This document shows, one piece after another, positions 48,496 through 60,115 of a stretch of 64,000 bases of DNA. The position numbers and the translations under genes were made by a program. Source of the DNA: Beroe forskalii (lineage: Eukaryota > Ctenophora > Nuda > Beroida > Beroidae); assembly GCA_011033025.1 (NCBI GenBank), contig WFMF01000058.1:1-64000 (forward strand), written 5' to 3'. The first letter of the stretch is position 1. Every line of letters starts with the position of its first letter. The notes below the pieces were generated by a model that searched no databases, had not been told where the DNA came from, and was given only the letters and a program-made list of their open reading frames with translations.

Positions 48496-51400
48496 ATGAA
48501 TTCGTTATGCTATTTTGTTGTTTTCAGCATTTTGGCGTGGTTAGCTGTTTCGGACAGAGTTGGTAAGTTCGTTTCATTAGAGTTTTATGGGCCTAAAAAG
48601 TGAAAAGTATAGTTTTAATCAGGGCCGTAAATCGAAAAGAAAAACTGGAGGGGACATGGAAATTTTGTAAAGCCATAAAGTGGCAGACATGCCCGCCGCA
48701 GGCGAAATTGTTTGAAAATTTAGATTTTTCACTGAATTTCGAGCAATCTACCAAAAAACTGAGGGGGACTAGTCCCCCTGTCCCCCAGGAATTACGGGCC
48801 TGGTTTTAATAGAATGAATCATCCGCTCCCTGTGCTGATTCCAACTATGGTTTGTGTTCTCTAGACATTAAGCAGTGGTATTGCTGGAAATATCTGGGGT
48901 GCAGCACTGATTCCATCAGTCTTCATCATCAATATAGTCTGTCAATTTAAAATAATCCCCAAAATAATCATAAATTTAAGAATTCAATATAATCACAAAT
49001 ACTGACAACCCTCTCTTCCACCTCCAGAGATCCCGATAGTCTCGGGTGCCCTTTCGAGTGTCTACCAGTCGGAGTTCGTTGCCGAGAAGGCCTATGACGG
49101 TGACAACAAGACCCAGAGTCAGACGCTGTGCAGTGGGGAGCAGTGGGTGAGGGTGGACCTGGAGCACCCGGATAGTTATGTGACGGAGGTTCACATTGTC
49201 AACGCTCCCAGGTAGGAGGAAATACAGGGTTTATAACAGTTTGTGGAAATGTGGCAAACATAACGAAATATGACAAACAATATGAAATACTGCATATCGA
49301 TTTTCATTCCAAGGATTTCGATTGATACACGAGAGGACGGAGAATCTATCAGCGGTTACCCTAAAGATGGCGCATGTCTATGTATTTTATAGTGTTTAAT
49401 CTACAAAACCTGCTAGATTGTATATCCTGCGTAATGTCAGATAACGAAAGAGGTTCAAGATGAAACCCTCCCAGGTTTAGATACATGGAAGGTTCTAGAT
49501 GAAACCCTCCCAGGTTTGAGTACATGGAAGGTTCAAGGTAAAACCCTCCCAGGTTTGAGTACATGGAGGGTTCAAGGCATGAAACCCTCCCAGGTTTGAG
49601 TACAAGGAAGGTTCAAGATAAAACTCTCCCAGGTTTGAGTACATGGAAGGTTCAAGGCATGAAACCCTCCCAGGTTTGAGTACAAGGAAGGTTTAAGGTG
49701 AAACCCTCCCAGGTTTAGATACATGGAAGGTTCAAGGTGAAACCCTCCCAGGTTTAGATATATGGAAGGTTTAAGCTGAAACCCTCCCAGGTTTGAGTAC
49801 ATGGAAGGTTCAAGGTGAAACCCTCCCAGGTTTGAGTACATGGAAGGTTCAAGGTGAAACCCTCCCAGGTTTGAGTACAAGGAAGGTTCAAGATGAAACC
49901 CTCCCAGTTTCGAGTACAAGGTAGGTTCAAGGTTAAACCCTCCCAGGTTTGAGTACAAGGAAGGTTCAAGGTGAAACCCTCCCAGGTTTGAGTACATGGA
50001 AGGTTCAAGATGAAACATTGAAACCCTCCCATGTTTGCGAATATGGAAGGTTCAAGATGATACCCTCCCAGATTTGAGTACAAGGAAGGTTAAAGGTGAA
50101 ACCCTCCCAGGTTTAGATACATGGAAGGTTCAAGGTGAAACCCTACCAGGTTTGAGTAGATGGAAAGTTCAAGATGGAAAGTTCAAGATGAAACCCTCCC
50201 AGGTTTGAGTACATGGAAGGTTGAAGGTGAAACCCTCCCAGGTTTGAGTACATGGAAGGTTGAAGGTGAAACCCTCCCAGGTTTGAGTACATGGAAGGTT
50301 CAAGGTGAATCCCTCCCAGGTTTGAGTACAAAGATGGTTCAAGGTGAAACCCTCCCAGGTTTGAGTACATGGAAGGTTGAAGGTGAAACCCTCCCAGGTT
50401 TGAGTACATGGAAGGTTCAAGGTTAAACCCTCCCAGGTTTGAGTACATGGAAGGTCAAGGTTAAACCCTCCCAGGTTTGAGTACATGGAAGGTTCAAGAT
50501 GAAAGCCTCCCAGGTTTGAGTACATGGATTAATGAAGGTTCAATGTAAAACCCTCCCAGGTTTGAGTACATGGAAAGTTGAAGGTGAAACCCTCCCAGGT
50601 TTGAGTACAAGGAAGGTTTAAGATGGAAGGTTCAAGATAAAACCCTCCCAGGTTTGAGTACATGGAAGGTTCAAGGTGAAACCCTCCCAGGTTTGAGTAC
50701 ATGGAAGGTTCAAGATGAAACCCTCCCAGGTTTGAGTACATGGATTAATGAAGGTTCAATGTAAAACCCTCCCAGGTTTGAGTACATGGAAAGTTGAAGG
50801 TGAAAGCCTCCCAGGTTTGAGTACATGGATTAATGAAGGTTCAAGGTTAAACCCTCCCAGGTTTGAGTACATGGAAGGTTCAAGATGAAAGCCTCCCAGG
50901 TTTGAGTACATGGATTAATGAAGGTTCAATGTAAAACCTCCCCAGGTTTGAGCGGAAATTTGAAGGTGAAACCCTCCCAGGTTTGGGTACAAGGAAGGTT
51001 TAAGATGGAAGGTTCAAGATAAAACCCTCCCAGGTTTGAGTACATGGAAGGTTCAAGGTGAAACCCTCCCAGGTTTGAGTACAAGGAAGGTTCAATGTGA
51101 AACCCTCCCAGGTTTGAGTACAAGGAAGGTTCAATGTGAAACCCTCCCAGGTTTGAGTACATGGAAGGTTGAAGGTGAAACCCTCCCAGGTTTGAGTACA
51201 AGGAATGTTCAAGGTGAAACCTCCCAGGTTTGAGTACATGGAGGGGAGTGTGGTGAGGCTACTGGACGAGGAAGGTAACGAGGTGAAGGAGTGTGGGAGG
51301 ATCGAATCAGCGAGCGAGGGGTACTGGATCTACTGCAACGAGAGGGGGCATTCCATCCAGATACTCCAGACAGACGAGTGTCTCTACACTAAGGAAATAA

Positions 51401-54400
51401 CTGTGTTCGGTGAGTTGATACCAGCAGCGAATGTAAGCTCATTTACCGTGAATATAGTGAATTAGAATGAAGACCACAGCGACAGAGTACCAATTATCAC
51501 GTTAGACCATGAAAATGACGCCATGAATTGCTCACTTTAGACTATGACGATGACGTCATCTCCCCAGGTATCCCGTGCATGGCCGGGGAGTTCTGGGACA
51601 GGAGGTCATCGTGTGTGCGGTGTTCTGAGATGGAGTACAGTGAGGAGGGGGCTCTCCTCTGCATTGAGTGTGAGGCTGGCAGTGTGCCAAACGCAGATCA
51701 AACCGGGTGTGGTAAGTCTCTAATCTTTTGATAATGGGTGTTGTAAATTGTCCTTAGTTTGAACTTCAATCGTTGAAAAACATCATGAAAACTTTGTCCG
51801 TTATCCCTCAGACTATTGTATGTCCATGTTGCCATGTGTTCACGGTGGCTAATCCCAACCCTCCCTCAGAGTTTTGTCAAGTGGGAGCCTACCAGTCAGG
51901 CACTGTGTGCGAGCTGTGTGCGGACGGTGAATATAACGACGCGGTGGGTGCCACTGAGTGCCAGAAGTGCCGTGCTGGCACCACCTCTAACGATGCACGG
52001 ACTCAATGCGGTCAGTTTAAATTGCCCTATATTCAAATCTTTCTCATCCTTACTTGTATTTTGACACTGCGGTCAGTGGGAATGCGGCTAAATTGCCCTA
52101 TAATTAAATTCAAATCTTTTCCATCTTTACTTAGTTTCTGACATGCTGGTCAATTGGAATGCAGCTAAATGGCCCTCATTAAATTCAAATCTTTTTCATC
52201 CTTACTTATTCTTTGACACTGAACTTAAATAATTTATTAACGAATTGTTGTGCAATATCAGCACATCAACTATTTGCAAATTAATGACGAGTGCATATTT
52301 TAAAATTTTGTCTAGTTAAGCTAGAAACGGACGCGTTTTATGGGTCTTAATAGATAAAATCCCACAATAGATTAATAATATAAGACTCTTTAGGCGATCA
52401 TCATGCTGAGATCTATTGGTTTCTGACTTATCATATGCGTTGCCTTTAGCCCCATGTACTCTTGTTACAGGCAAGAGTCTCTACTATCCACTAATTCCTA
52501 TCCGCTTCAGAGGCCGATAAAGTGAACGAATGCGCAGCAGGTACCTATCTCAATGAAGGTGCCTGGGTGTGTGTACCTTGTCCTATAGGTACATATAACC
52601 CTGACCCCTCCCAGTACTCCTGTACCGCCTGTCCGGATGGCATGACAACCCTGGCCGAGAGCATGGTTTCTGAAATCAGCTGTTACAGTAAGTTTTTACT
52701 CCAAATCAGATGAGTTCATTCCGCGCTGTATTGGAAATTGCTTGATTATTTGATCATTTTGTAACTTCTTGTAAGTTTATTTGACAGCCTCCCTTTTAAA
52801 AGATATTCGTCACTTCTATCTCTTTACGCTCTAATAAAACGATAAGATACTGCAGGGTCTTATAGATAACATGATTGAGAGAGTGTAACCCAATCAATGA
52901 CAGGTTTCTCGCCTCCTGAAAACTTGTTCGGTGCCGTTGGTGGTAGTGTCACCTTCACCTGTACTATCGATACACAGTACACCGTCAACTCTTTTTATTG
53001 GAACTATGACGGCGGCAAGTATGTACTTGCTTATAATTGCAAAAATTAGGCAATTGCTTATTAGCGCCTATGTTATTATAACTGAGTCCGATTCCATTTA
53101 ATGATTCCATTCGATACATTTACTGTCATATCGTTCAGTGTCTAACAGCTCCGAGTTATTTTAGATATTCTTTAGGGAGAATGAGGACACCACGAGTCCC
53201 CAACACACGGAGGAGTTCACACCCCTGCTCCTGACTGACAACGAGAAGGAAGTGGGGTGTGTGGTAGTGGTGGACTTCAGCGGCGTTCCTACAACCCTCT
53301 CAGAAACCAACGTGCTGAACGTTGTCGGTACGTACTGCGTATTATGATTATATACTCGCATATCAAGGCGTCGTGTCCAGAGTATTGAAAATTAATTGCT
53401 GCTCTAATTCTCATCTTTTCACCATCTTTTTAACTTACGTAACGATTTATTATTTACCTTTCCCATAGCTCCTAAGGTTGCTAATTAACTCCTTGACAAA
53501 TGCCCCCTTCAGAATTCACAGTAGAACCATCTGACGTATCCACGATACCTGGTGAGACAGCGTCTTTAGAATGCCAGGGATCCGTGCCCTCGCGAACAGC
53601 GGCATTCAGATCAGAATGGTTCAAGGATGATGTTAACATTGAGCCAGAAATAACCATTACTGAGGTGATTTCAAACTGCCAGAAACCAGTGTACTCTGAC
53701 ACCATTATCATTTTGACACCATTGAACTCTGACACCAGTTCAAAGGTTCCAGGTGACGATGACTATAGTTCACTCGCCTCCCCTTCACTCTTTTTACCTT
53801 GCTGCAGATAAAACTCGTTCATATCATTGATATGGTATTATCTCCACCATAAAGTTTCCCTTTGTGCAGCTTTTTTCGTCCTCTGGTAACTGTTACGTTT
53901 TTAGTACTTTAGTGGACACAATATTCACTGTGATATTATATTTGTTTTCATCTCATTTATCATCCCCAGACGGAGGCTTCTCAGGCAGGTACAGCTGATA
54001 AGCTGGTTACAAGCACCCTATCCATCGCAGACACACGATCCTCACACACCGGTCTTTACAAGTGTGTCTTTGTCTTCACTTCCGAGACAGGGTCGGAGTT
54101 CCGGCTGGAGTCCTCGACAGCTGTAGTTGTGGTGCAAGGTATGTGGGTGCGTGTGGAGGGTAAAATGTACATTGTACATTGTACATTGTACATTGTACAT
54201 TGTACATGTGGTGTGAAGTCTGTTTCACAAATAATGCTTTTCCAGACGTCCCTTGAATCAATTTTGTTCTAAATTTATACTGATTTTAAAAAATGTTTGA
54301 ATTAAATTGTACGTATCTCCCGATTGGATATAGCAGTCATGTTCTGATGTAATCTAAGTTTTTGGCGCTGTTCCAGGGATAACGAGTTGGCCGAGTGCCC

Positions 54401-57400
54401 TACAAGTGGTGGAGGACACGGCAATGAAGGTGGATTGCGTGATATCCAGTGCCACTGGCCAGGCGCCCGTTGAGACCTACTTCTTGTTGGACTCCCGGAG
54501 GCTGCCCACTCAGTCCGAACTGTACACGGTACGGAATGATATTAGAAATAGTGTATTAGCCTCGAGATTGCAGCATATGATAGTTCTATGATAATAAAAT
54601 TTTCAGTTATCATGAAATTTTCATAGAAAAAGTGTCAAAGTTGAATCCTGATATTCCCTTAAATTACGTATAACATATTCCCTTCTTCAGTTTAACACTG
54701 ATACGTCTGAGGCGGATGGGTATCTGAAAACCACCATAACCATCACCTACACCTCGGTTCCCGGGACCATGACAGGCTCCTTCTCCTGTGGGGCCTACTT
54801 CGACACCCCCACCCCGAGGGTTTACCAGTCTCACAGTGCTCCACTAACTGTTCTTTGTGAGTGTTGAGGATATAGTTACCCCTGTTTCTGTTACTTGGGT
54901 CAATATGCAGTCATGTTTTGTTCTCAAATTAGCCAAGAAGCTATAATATGTTCAAGGTCATATTCAATCCAATAATTGAAGAAGCTGATCTAGTTTTTAC
55001 TCATGAGATATCTAGCTCAACGCATTATAACTCCTAAACCTCAGATCTGCACTACCCCACCATGGACGCGGAGGTTTACGAGCTGGAGGGGGGTGAGATG
55101 ATCGTCTTCTGTGAATACCTGTCTCCACCTGACCCGGTGGTTCGGTGGCAAAAGAAATCAGACGCAGGAGTTTGGTAAATAGAATGTTTTATTTGAAAAT
55201 TTGCCCTGCCGGCGTCCTTGTATCTTGATAGTTTTTCATAAGTTCAATGGTAGGTACCTACTTCCAATAACATTTTCATTTTAGGGAGTATCTAGCAGTT
55301 TCAACTGTTGAAACTGTCGGGCATGAAATGTGGAGGAGAAACTTCCTTACCCTCTCCCCCATTACACTTGAATTGGAGGGCGATTACCGGTGTGAAGTGG
55401 ACTTTGAAGCGTACGGCGGCTTCCTCGGTGGTTCGATAACTTCCAAAGTGTGGACCCTCTCCGTCGCTCGTAAGTCACTTGCGCCGACCAACAGGAACTT
55501 AGAAAAATCTACTAGAAGGATTCAATCGAAAAATTCGAATTCAATCGAAAAATTCTTTTCTTATGTCAGTGGTTACCCATGACTCTACGAATCTTAAAGT
55601 TTTACGGCTTTTCGATTGCTTCATATTTTAAAGTTTTACCTTCAGCCCGTCAGACGTTCACAGTGAGCCCTGAAGTGGGTTACGTGAAGACGGGTTCCAG
55701 TGCTACCTTCACTTGTGTAGCAGCCATCTCCCCTAATCCTGTGGTGCAGATATACTTCAATTGGGTGGCTACCAGAGAAGGAGGGATAGAGGGCAAGCAG
55801 ACCAGCCCCAATGAGGTACCACTCAGAGAATTCAGAGAATTTGAAGAGGCAGCAATATAAACGTAGTCATTATATCTGAGTAACTGCATCTCTAATTTTA
55901 TCTAAGTCCAAAGTATAGAGCAAAGAGGCCGTATACAGGGTGTTTCAAGACTCGTGTCCAAATTTCAATTCTTGATAATTTACTTTGTGAACGAGCAAAT
56001 TAGGTGCAATCAGTTTTAAGAAGTGACAGAGGTCCTACATTTTAGTTATTTCCAAAAAAATTGTTTCAACAATCATTTTTTGACAATTTTGCATCCCATC
56101 AAAATTTCCATCGAAAATATGTCAAAATCAGCTCTTTCTGACAAAATGTGGGTACTGGGTAGACATGGTCAAGAATTTCTATGCCAATGGAAGTAGTCGG
56201 ACGGCCACTAGGAGGGCTCTCTGCAGGATATATATCAAAGAAGGTCAGAAAACACATCTGAAGACTATTTAGCGCCATGTTCACTGTCTGGATGGGTCTG
56301 AGTTACCATGGGCTCATGGGGTTTTCGGACCTCATTTTTTTGAGGATGAAGATGAGAAGGCGGAGATGATACTAGGGCAAAAAATTATAGCTATGCTGCC
56401 TGGAAAAGTTATTACAGACCTAGAAATAAAGAAAATACTCGATTCTTGTATTTTTCAACAAGATAGAGACCCTCCCTAATGTTCTCACGAAAGTTTGGCT
56501 TGGCTGACTGGCTGGGGGAGCATTTTTGAGAGAGACTGATCCCAAGGGGAGCAGACTTCTGCTGGCCTCCCTTCAGTCCTGACCTGAATCCGGCTAATTT
56601 TCTCTGGTGGGGCTATCTCAAAGATCGTGTCGGCTAAAAAATGGGTGGACTTAACTCCGCCGCGGACCCGCTGCGGACCCGGTGGACCCGCTGCGGGTCC
56701 GCCGCGGACTCCACTAAAGTCCACCAGAAATTTTTTTTGGTGGACTTTGGTGGACCCGCAGCGGACTTTTCGAAACTCCGCCGCGGAGTGGTGGGTCCGC
56801 TGCGGGTCCGCTCGGGCTCCGCCGCGCACTGGTGGACAGTCCACCGAAAAAGTCCACCAAAAAAGTCCACCGTGGACTGAAATAATTGTGGAGGTAAGTC
56901 CGCCGCGGAGTCAGTGGACTCCACCGGCGGAGTCCACTGGCGGAGTCGAGTCCACTGGCGGACTCCACCAGTGGAGTCCACTGGTGGACTCCACTCCGCC
57001 AGTGGACTCGAATCCGCCAGTGGACTCGACTCCGCCAGTAGACTCGACTCCGCCAGTGGACTCCGCCGGCGGACTCCACTGGTGGACTCCACAAGCGGAT
57101 TGACTCCACTGGCACAGTCCACCAGTGGACTCTGTCAGTGAACTCCGCCATTAGGGCTGCATGGTTTTTGGAAAGGAGTGCCATGTGTACACATAGCTCT
57201 CTCAGATTCGATAGATATTTCAAAGGGACCGTCCATAAAGGGCGTCCGCAATGAAGGGGGAGGGGGGAGTAGACCCTCGCATTCAATTGGCAACTTAAAA
57301 GCGCCATAACTCGGCTTCTGAACAATTTTTGACCTATTTTCTTCTTCCATACCATTCTCTAGGGTGGGAAAACCGATAAAGGCCATATAAAGACTCCAAA

Positions 57401-60115
57401 AATTTTTGTTTGTCCCAAAAATTCTAATAATTAGTTGTTGGCGTTAATTCCAATGCTTTTTCCAGCTGGAAAAAGGGTGTGTCCGGTGCGAACGTGAAAT
57501 TAATGATTTGACCAAAAATAAACATGTCACACCTCTTTTTAAGACAAATGGGGGATAATTAGATTACCAACAAAAAGTTGATATTAGCCCAAATCTGAGA
57601 GGGTCCTGAGGGAGACTCATGCCCAATACGTCCCCCATGTAAACGGGAGCCTTCATTTTCCATGACAATGACGTCACTCAGAAAAATGTAATTAAGCGCA
57701 TCTAGCGCTTTGAAGGTTATGGTCGGGATTAGGGTCAGGATTTGTTAGGTTTAGGGTCAGGATTAAGGTTAGGGTTTTGGTTAGAGTCTCGGTTAGGTTT
57801 AGGATAGAGAAAAATTGACCTTTGGATCTGTGACGTCACTCAGCACCGTTTATATCGGAGACATACCACTTAGGGGGAGGGGGTGTTTGGCCAAATGCGG
57901 ACGTCCGCAATTCATGGAAATTTTGAGCGATTTGACGGCTATTTCAGGAAATCATGAAATTTTGGGGCCAAAAATATGTTGTCCGCGAGAGGACTCTGCT
58001 GGTGTCAAGCGAACACATGACACTTTGTTGGCAACCGTGCTGGAGAAATCAGCTTGAATCAACGACCAGAAAAGTTACGATACTGTATCGAAATAAATGG
58101 GCGTGGTCGAAAGTCGGGTTGGGCGTGGTCAATGACTTTCAGGACTTAAAATAAACGAAATGCTCTCCTACGGTTTATATTCGACTAACCACAATCCAAG
58201 ATGTATCAGAGTATCAGGGCCAAAAATCAGGGCCAAAAATCGATTTTTCGTGTTTTTACCTGTATAAGAAAGTCAAAAAACAGGGCGTGGCCATGTGCAG
58301 GGGTCAAATTTTCGACTTTCGACCTGAAATTGTTTTGGTGGCTATTGAGCCCCTTGGTCAACATATAATCACTGTCTGAAATTAATTCGAGTAAAAAATT
58401 GGCTTTTGAACCTGCCTAGTGCAGTTGTACTCCACCTGTGGACTCCGCTGGTGGACTCCACCTGTGGACTCCGCTGATGGACTCCGCTAGTGGACTCCAC
58501 CTGTGGACTCCGCTGGTGGACTCCACCTGTGGACTCCGCAGGTGGACCAAAGTCCGCTGGTGGAGTCCACCTGCGGAGTCCACCGGTGGACAAAAACTCC
58601 GCGGTGGACTCCAATCCGCGGCGGACTTTTTTCCCTGGTGGACTTTTTTGGTGGACTTTTTCGGTGGACTGTCCACCAGTGCGCGGCGGAGCCCGAGCGG
58701 ACCCGCAGCGGACCCACCACTCCGCGGCGGAGTTTCGAAAAGTCCGCTGCGGGTCCACCAAAGTCCACCAAAAAATTTTCTGGTGGACTTTAGTGGAGTC
58801 CGCGGCGGACCCGCAGCGGGTCCACCGGGTCCGCAGCGGGTCCGCGGCGGAGTTAAGTCCACCCATTTTTTAGCCATCGTGTCTGTTCAGATCCAGTCCC
58901 AAAAACTTTTGAAGAACCAAAAAGGAACGTCAGAACAAAGGCGAAGAAGCTGAAACTGGATATGGTGAAAAGCACTACTGACAATATGCTTCTGAGGGTT
59001 CAAAACTTTCTGTGCAGGAAGGGGGCTTGGTTTGAAAAAATATTGAAATATTAGTGTTATTTGAATTATGTATCTAAAAATGTAATCACTTACCTACAAA
59101 ATAGATCACAAATTTCACAGTTTGTCTTATTTGCTAGATTTTGAGGGCCATTTGAAATTTGGACACGAGTCTTGAAACACCCTGTAGATCAATATCGCTA
59201 TCGAATTGTAAATCAATAATCAATAAGACTCGATAATTTCAGTACACGGTGACGTATGAAGTCACTGATGCCCAGTGGACGGATGGAGGAATGTACGCGT
59301 GTCAAGTCTTACACTCCAGCAAATCTCTATTGTTACACGACTTCACCATCAAAGAGGAGCGGGAGCTTCAAGTTCTCCGTGAGTACCTGGCTAATCTGTT
59401 GAAGTAACCAAATGTTTTAATTGTACCTGGGTAACGGTAATCAGAGTTTGATGAGTAGGTGTGAATGCAACATGTTCTTTGAACTTTGAGCGTTTAAAGT
59501 TAGCTATAAGAAGGAAAGAATAGGTATGCAATACCTGATTTATTAACCAATTTTTCAAAGAAAATACTAAAACACAAGTCTGTTACCCCCTCAGGAAAGT
59601 GCAGCACTCTGTATGTGCCTGACGGAGGTGCGATAGACTACGATTACTCTGTTGTTAGCGGAGAAGTAGCCACATTGACCTGCAATTCTAACTTTGTGGC
59701 CACGACACAGTTCTCTAGGTAATGAAACCATCGGTATTTTGTGTGCATATTTAGAATTTTCTCGGTAACGCGTAGCAAATTCTTCTTGGCGCGAAATCCG
59801 CACGACATTTGGCTGATGACGCGGACACTTTTTCGCGCGCTGGACCTAATTACCGAATAAATTTATTTCGTTTGGCGGCATTCACCGAAATGCGAAGACT
59901 TTTTGGCTGAGCGACAAGAGCGATGAATGATGATAAACAAAATCCAGTTATAGATTGCCTCGTTACTTTGTCACTCCTAATCACTGCTTATTCTTATACA
60001 CTCTCTAGGGATAATGTGTATACGTGCGATGGTTTGAGTGGCTTGTGGACGAGCGGTAGCAAGCCAACCTTACAAGATGCAACAAATATGCTTCCAGCTA
60101 TTGACACCTGCAAAG
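48496..60115 (+). CDS. Secreted or surface F-lectin / Cys-rich / Ig / sushi protein, 18 exons seen, 3' end outside window
   Basis: Exons: 48496-48562, 49028-49211, 51228-51409, 51568-51711, 51870-52010, 52511-52687, 52904-53018, 53176-53327, 53513-53664, 53970-54138, 54377-54528, 54691-54856, 55045-55174, 55285-55469, 55646-55815, 59243-59378, 59595-59718, 60009-60115; phases agree throughout. Exon 1 is a signal peptide (MNSLCYFVVFSILAWLAVS). Exons 2-3 form an F5/8-type or fucolectin-like domain (AYDGDNKT, WVRVDL, GSVVRLLDEEGNEV). Exons 4-6 are cysteine-rich GCC2/GCC3 or TNFR-like modules. Exon pairs 7-8, 9-10, 11-12, 13-14 and 15-16 each encode one Ig-like domain; Cys/Cys pairs are clear, and DTRSSHTGLYKC and TDGGMYAC are classic. 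The third lacks an obvious core Trp. Exons 17-18 make a sushi/CCP domain. No membrane segment is seen yet. A role in adhesion, immunity or self-recognition is inference. Confidence 0.82.
49451..51227 (+). repeat. 39-bp minisatellite (~45 copies) built from a 3' splice site
   Basis: The consensus unit contains CCCTCCCAG|GTTTGAGTACA then TGGAAGGTTCAAGGTGAAA. The last unit runs into the true exon 3 (CCTCCCAG|GTTTGAGTACATGGAG at 51220-51243), so each copy reproduces the acceptor and first exon bases. Units differ by a few substitutions. Longer variants with GGATTAATGAAGGTTCAATG recur at about 50527, 50742, 50827 and 50912. Because 39 is divisible by three, long spurious open frames occur on both strands. 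Confidence 0.92.
54166..54207. repeat. (TGTACAT)n microsatellite
   Basis: Six copies of a 7-bp unit in intron 10 of the lectin/Ig gene. Confidence 0.9.
55936..59184 (+). mobile_element. Mariner-like element relic with TA target duplication
   Basis: Inverted ends CAGGGTGTTTCAAGACTCGT (55936) and its complement ending at 59184 are flanked by TA on both sides. Inside, degenerate transposase words are readable in order: GVFGPHFFEDEDE, FQQDRDPP (second catalytic Asp context), and WPPFSPDLNPANFLWWGYLK (third acidic residue context). Stops and frame breaks make it inactive, and the N-terminal DNA-binding part appears deleted. It lies in intron 15 of the lectin/Ig gene and is interrupted by a foldback element just after the YLKDRV codons. 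Confidence 0.85.
56632..58875. mobile_element. 2.2-kb foldback element inserted in the mariner relic, 8-bp target duplication
   Basis: Ends GGCTAAAAAATGGGTGGACT and its complement, flanked by ATCGTGTC on both sides (56624-56631 and 58876-58883). Each arm has about 250 bp of near-exact inverted repeat rich in CCGCGGACC and GTCCACCA words, then about 200 bp of short iterated GGTGGACTCC units. The 1.3-kb centre is non-coding. It includes GGGACCGTCCATAAAGGGCG near 57228 and telomere-like GGTTAGGGTTT/TTTAGGGTCAGG words at 57725-57810. Long open frames in the arms are artefacts of the repeat. Confidence 0.85.

Noticed and set aside
49572..50525. Long open frames on both strands with YSNLGGFHLEPSM-type peptide repeats
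   Set aside because: They arise because the 39-bp minisatellite unit is a multiple of three; the array lies in an intron.
49451..51227. CRISPR-like regular repeats
   Set aside because: No unique spacers; units are head-to-tail copies in an animal intron.
56627..58953. Open frames rich in WTP/GGL/VES motifs
   Set aside because: They come from the iterated GGTGGACTCC arms of the foldback element and appear in several frames on both strands.
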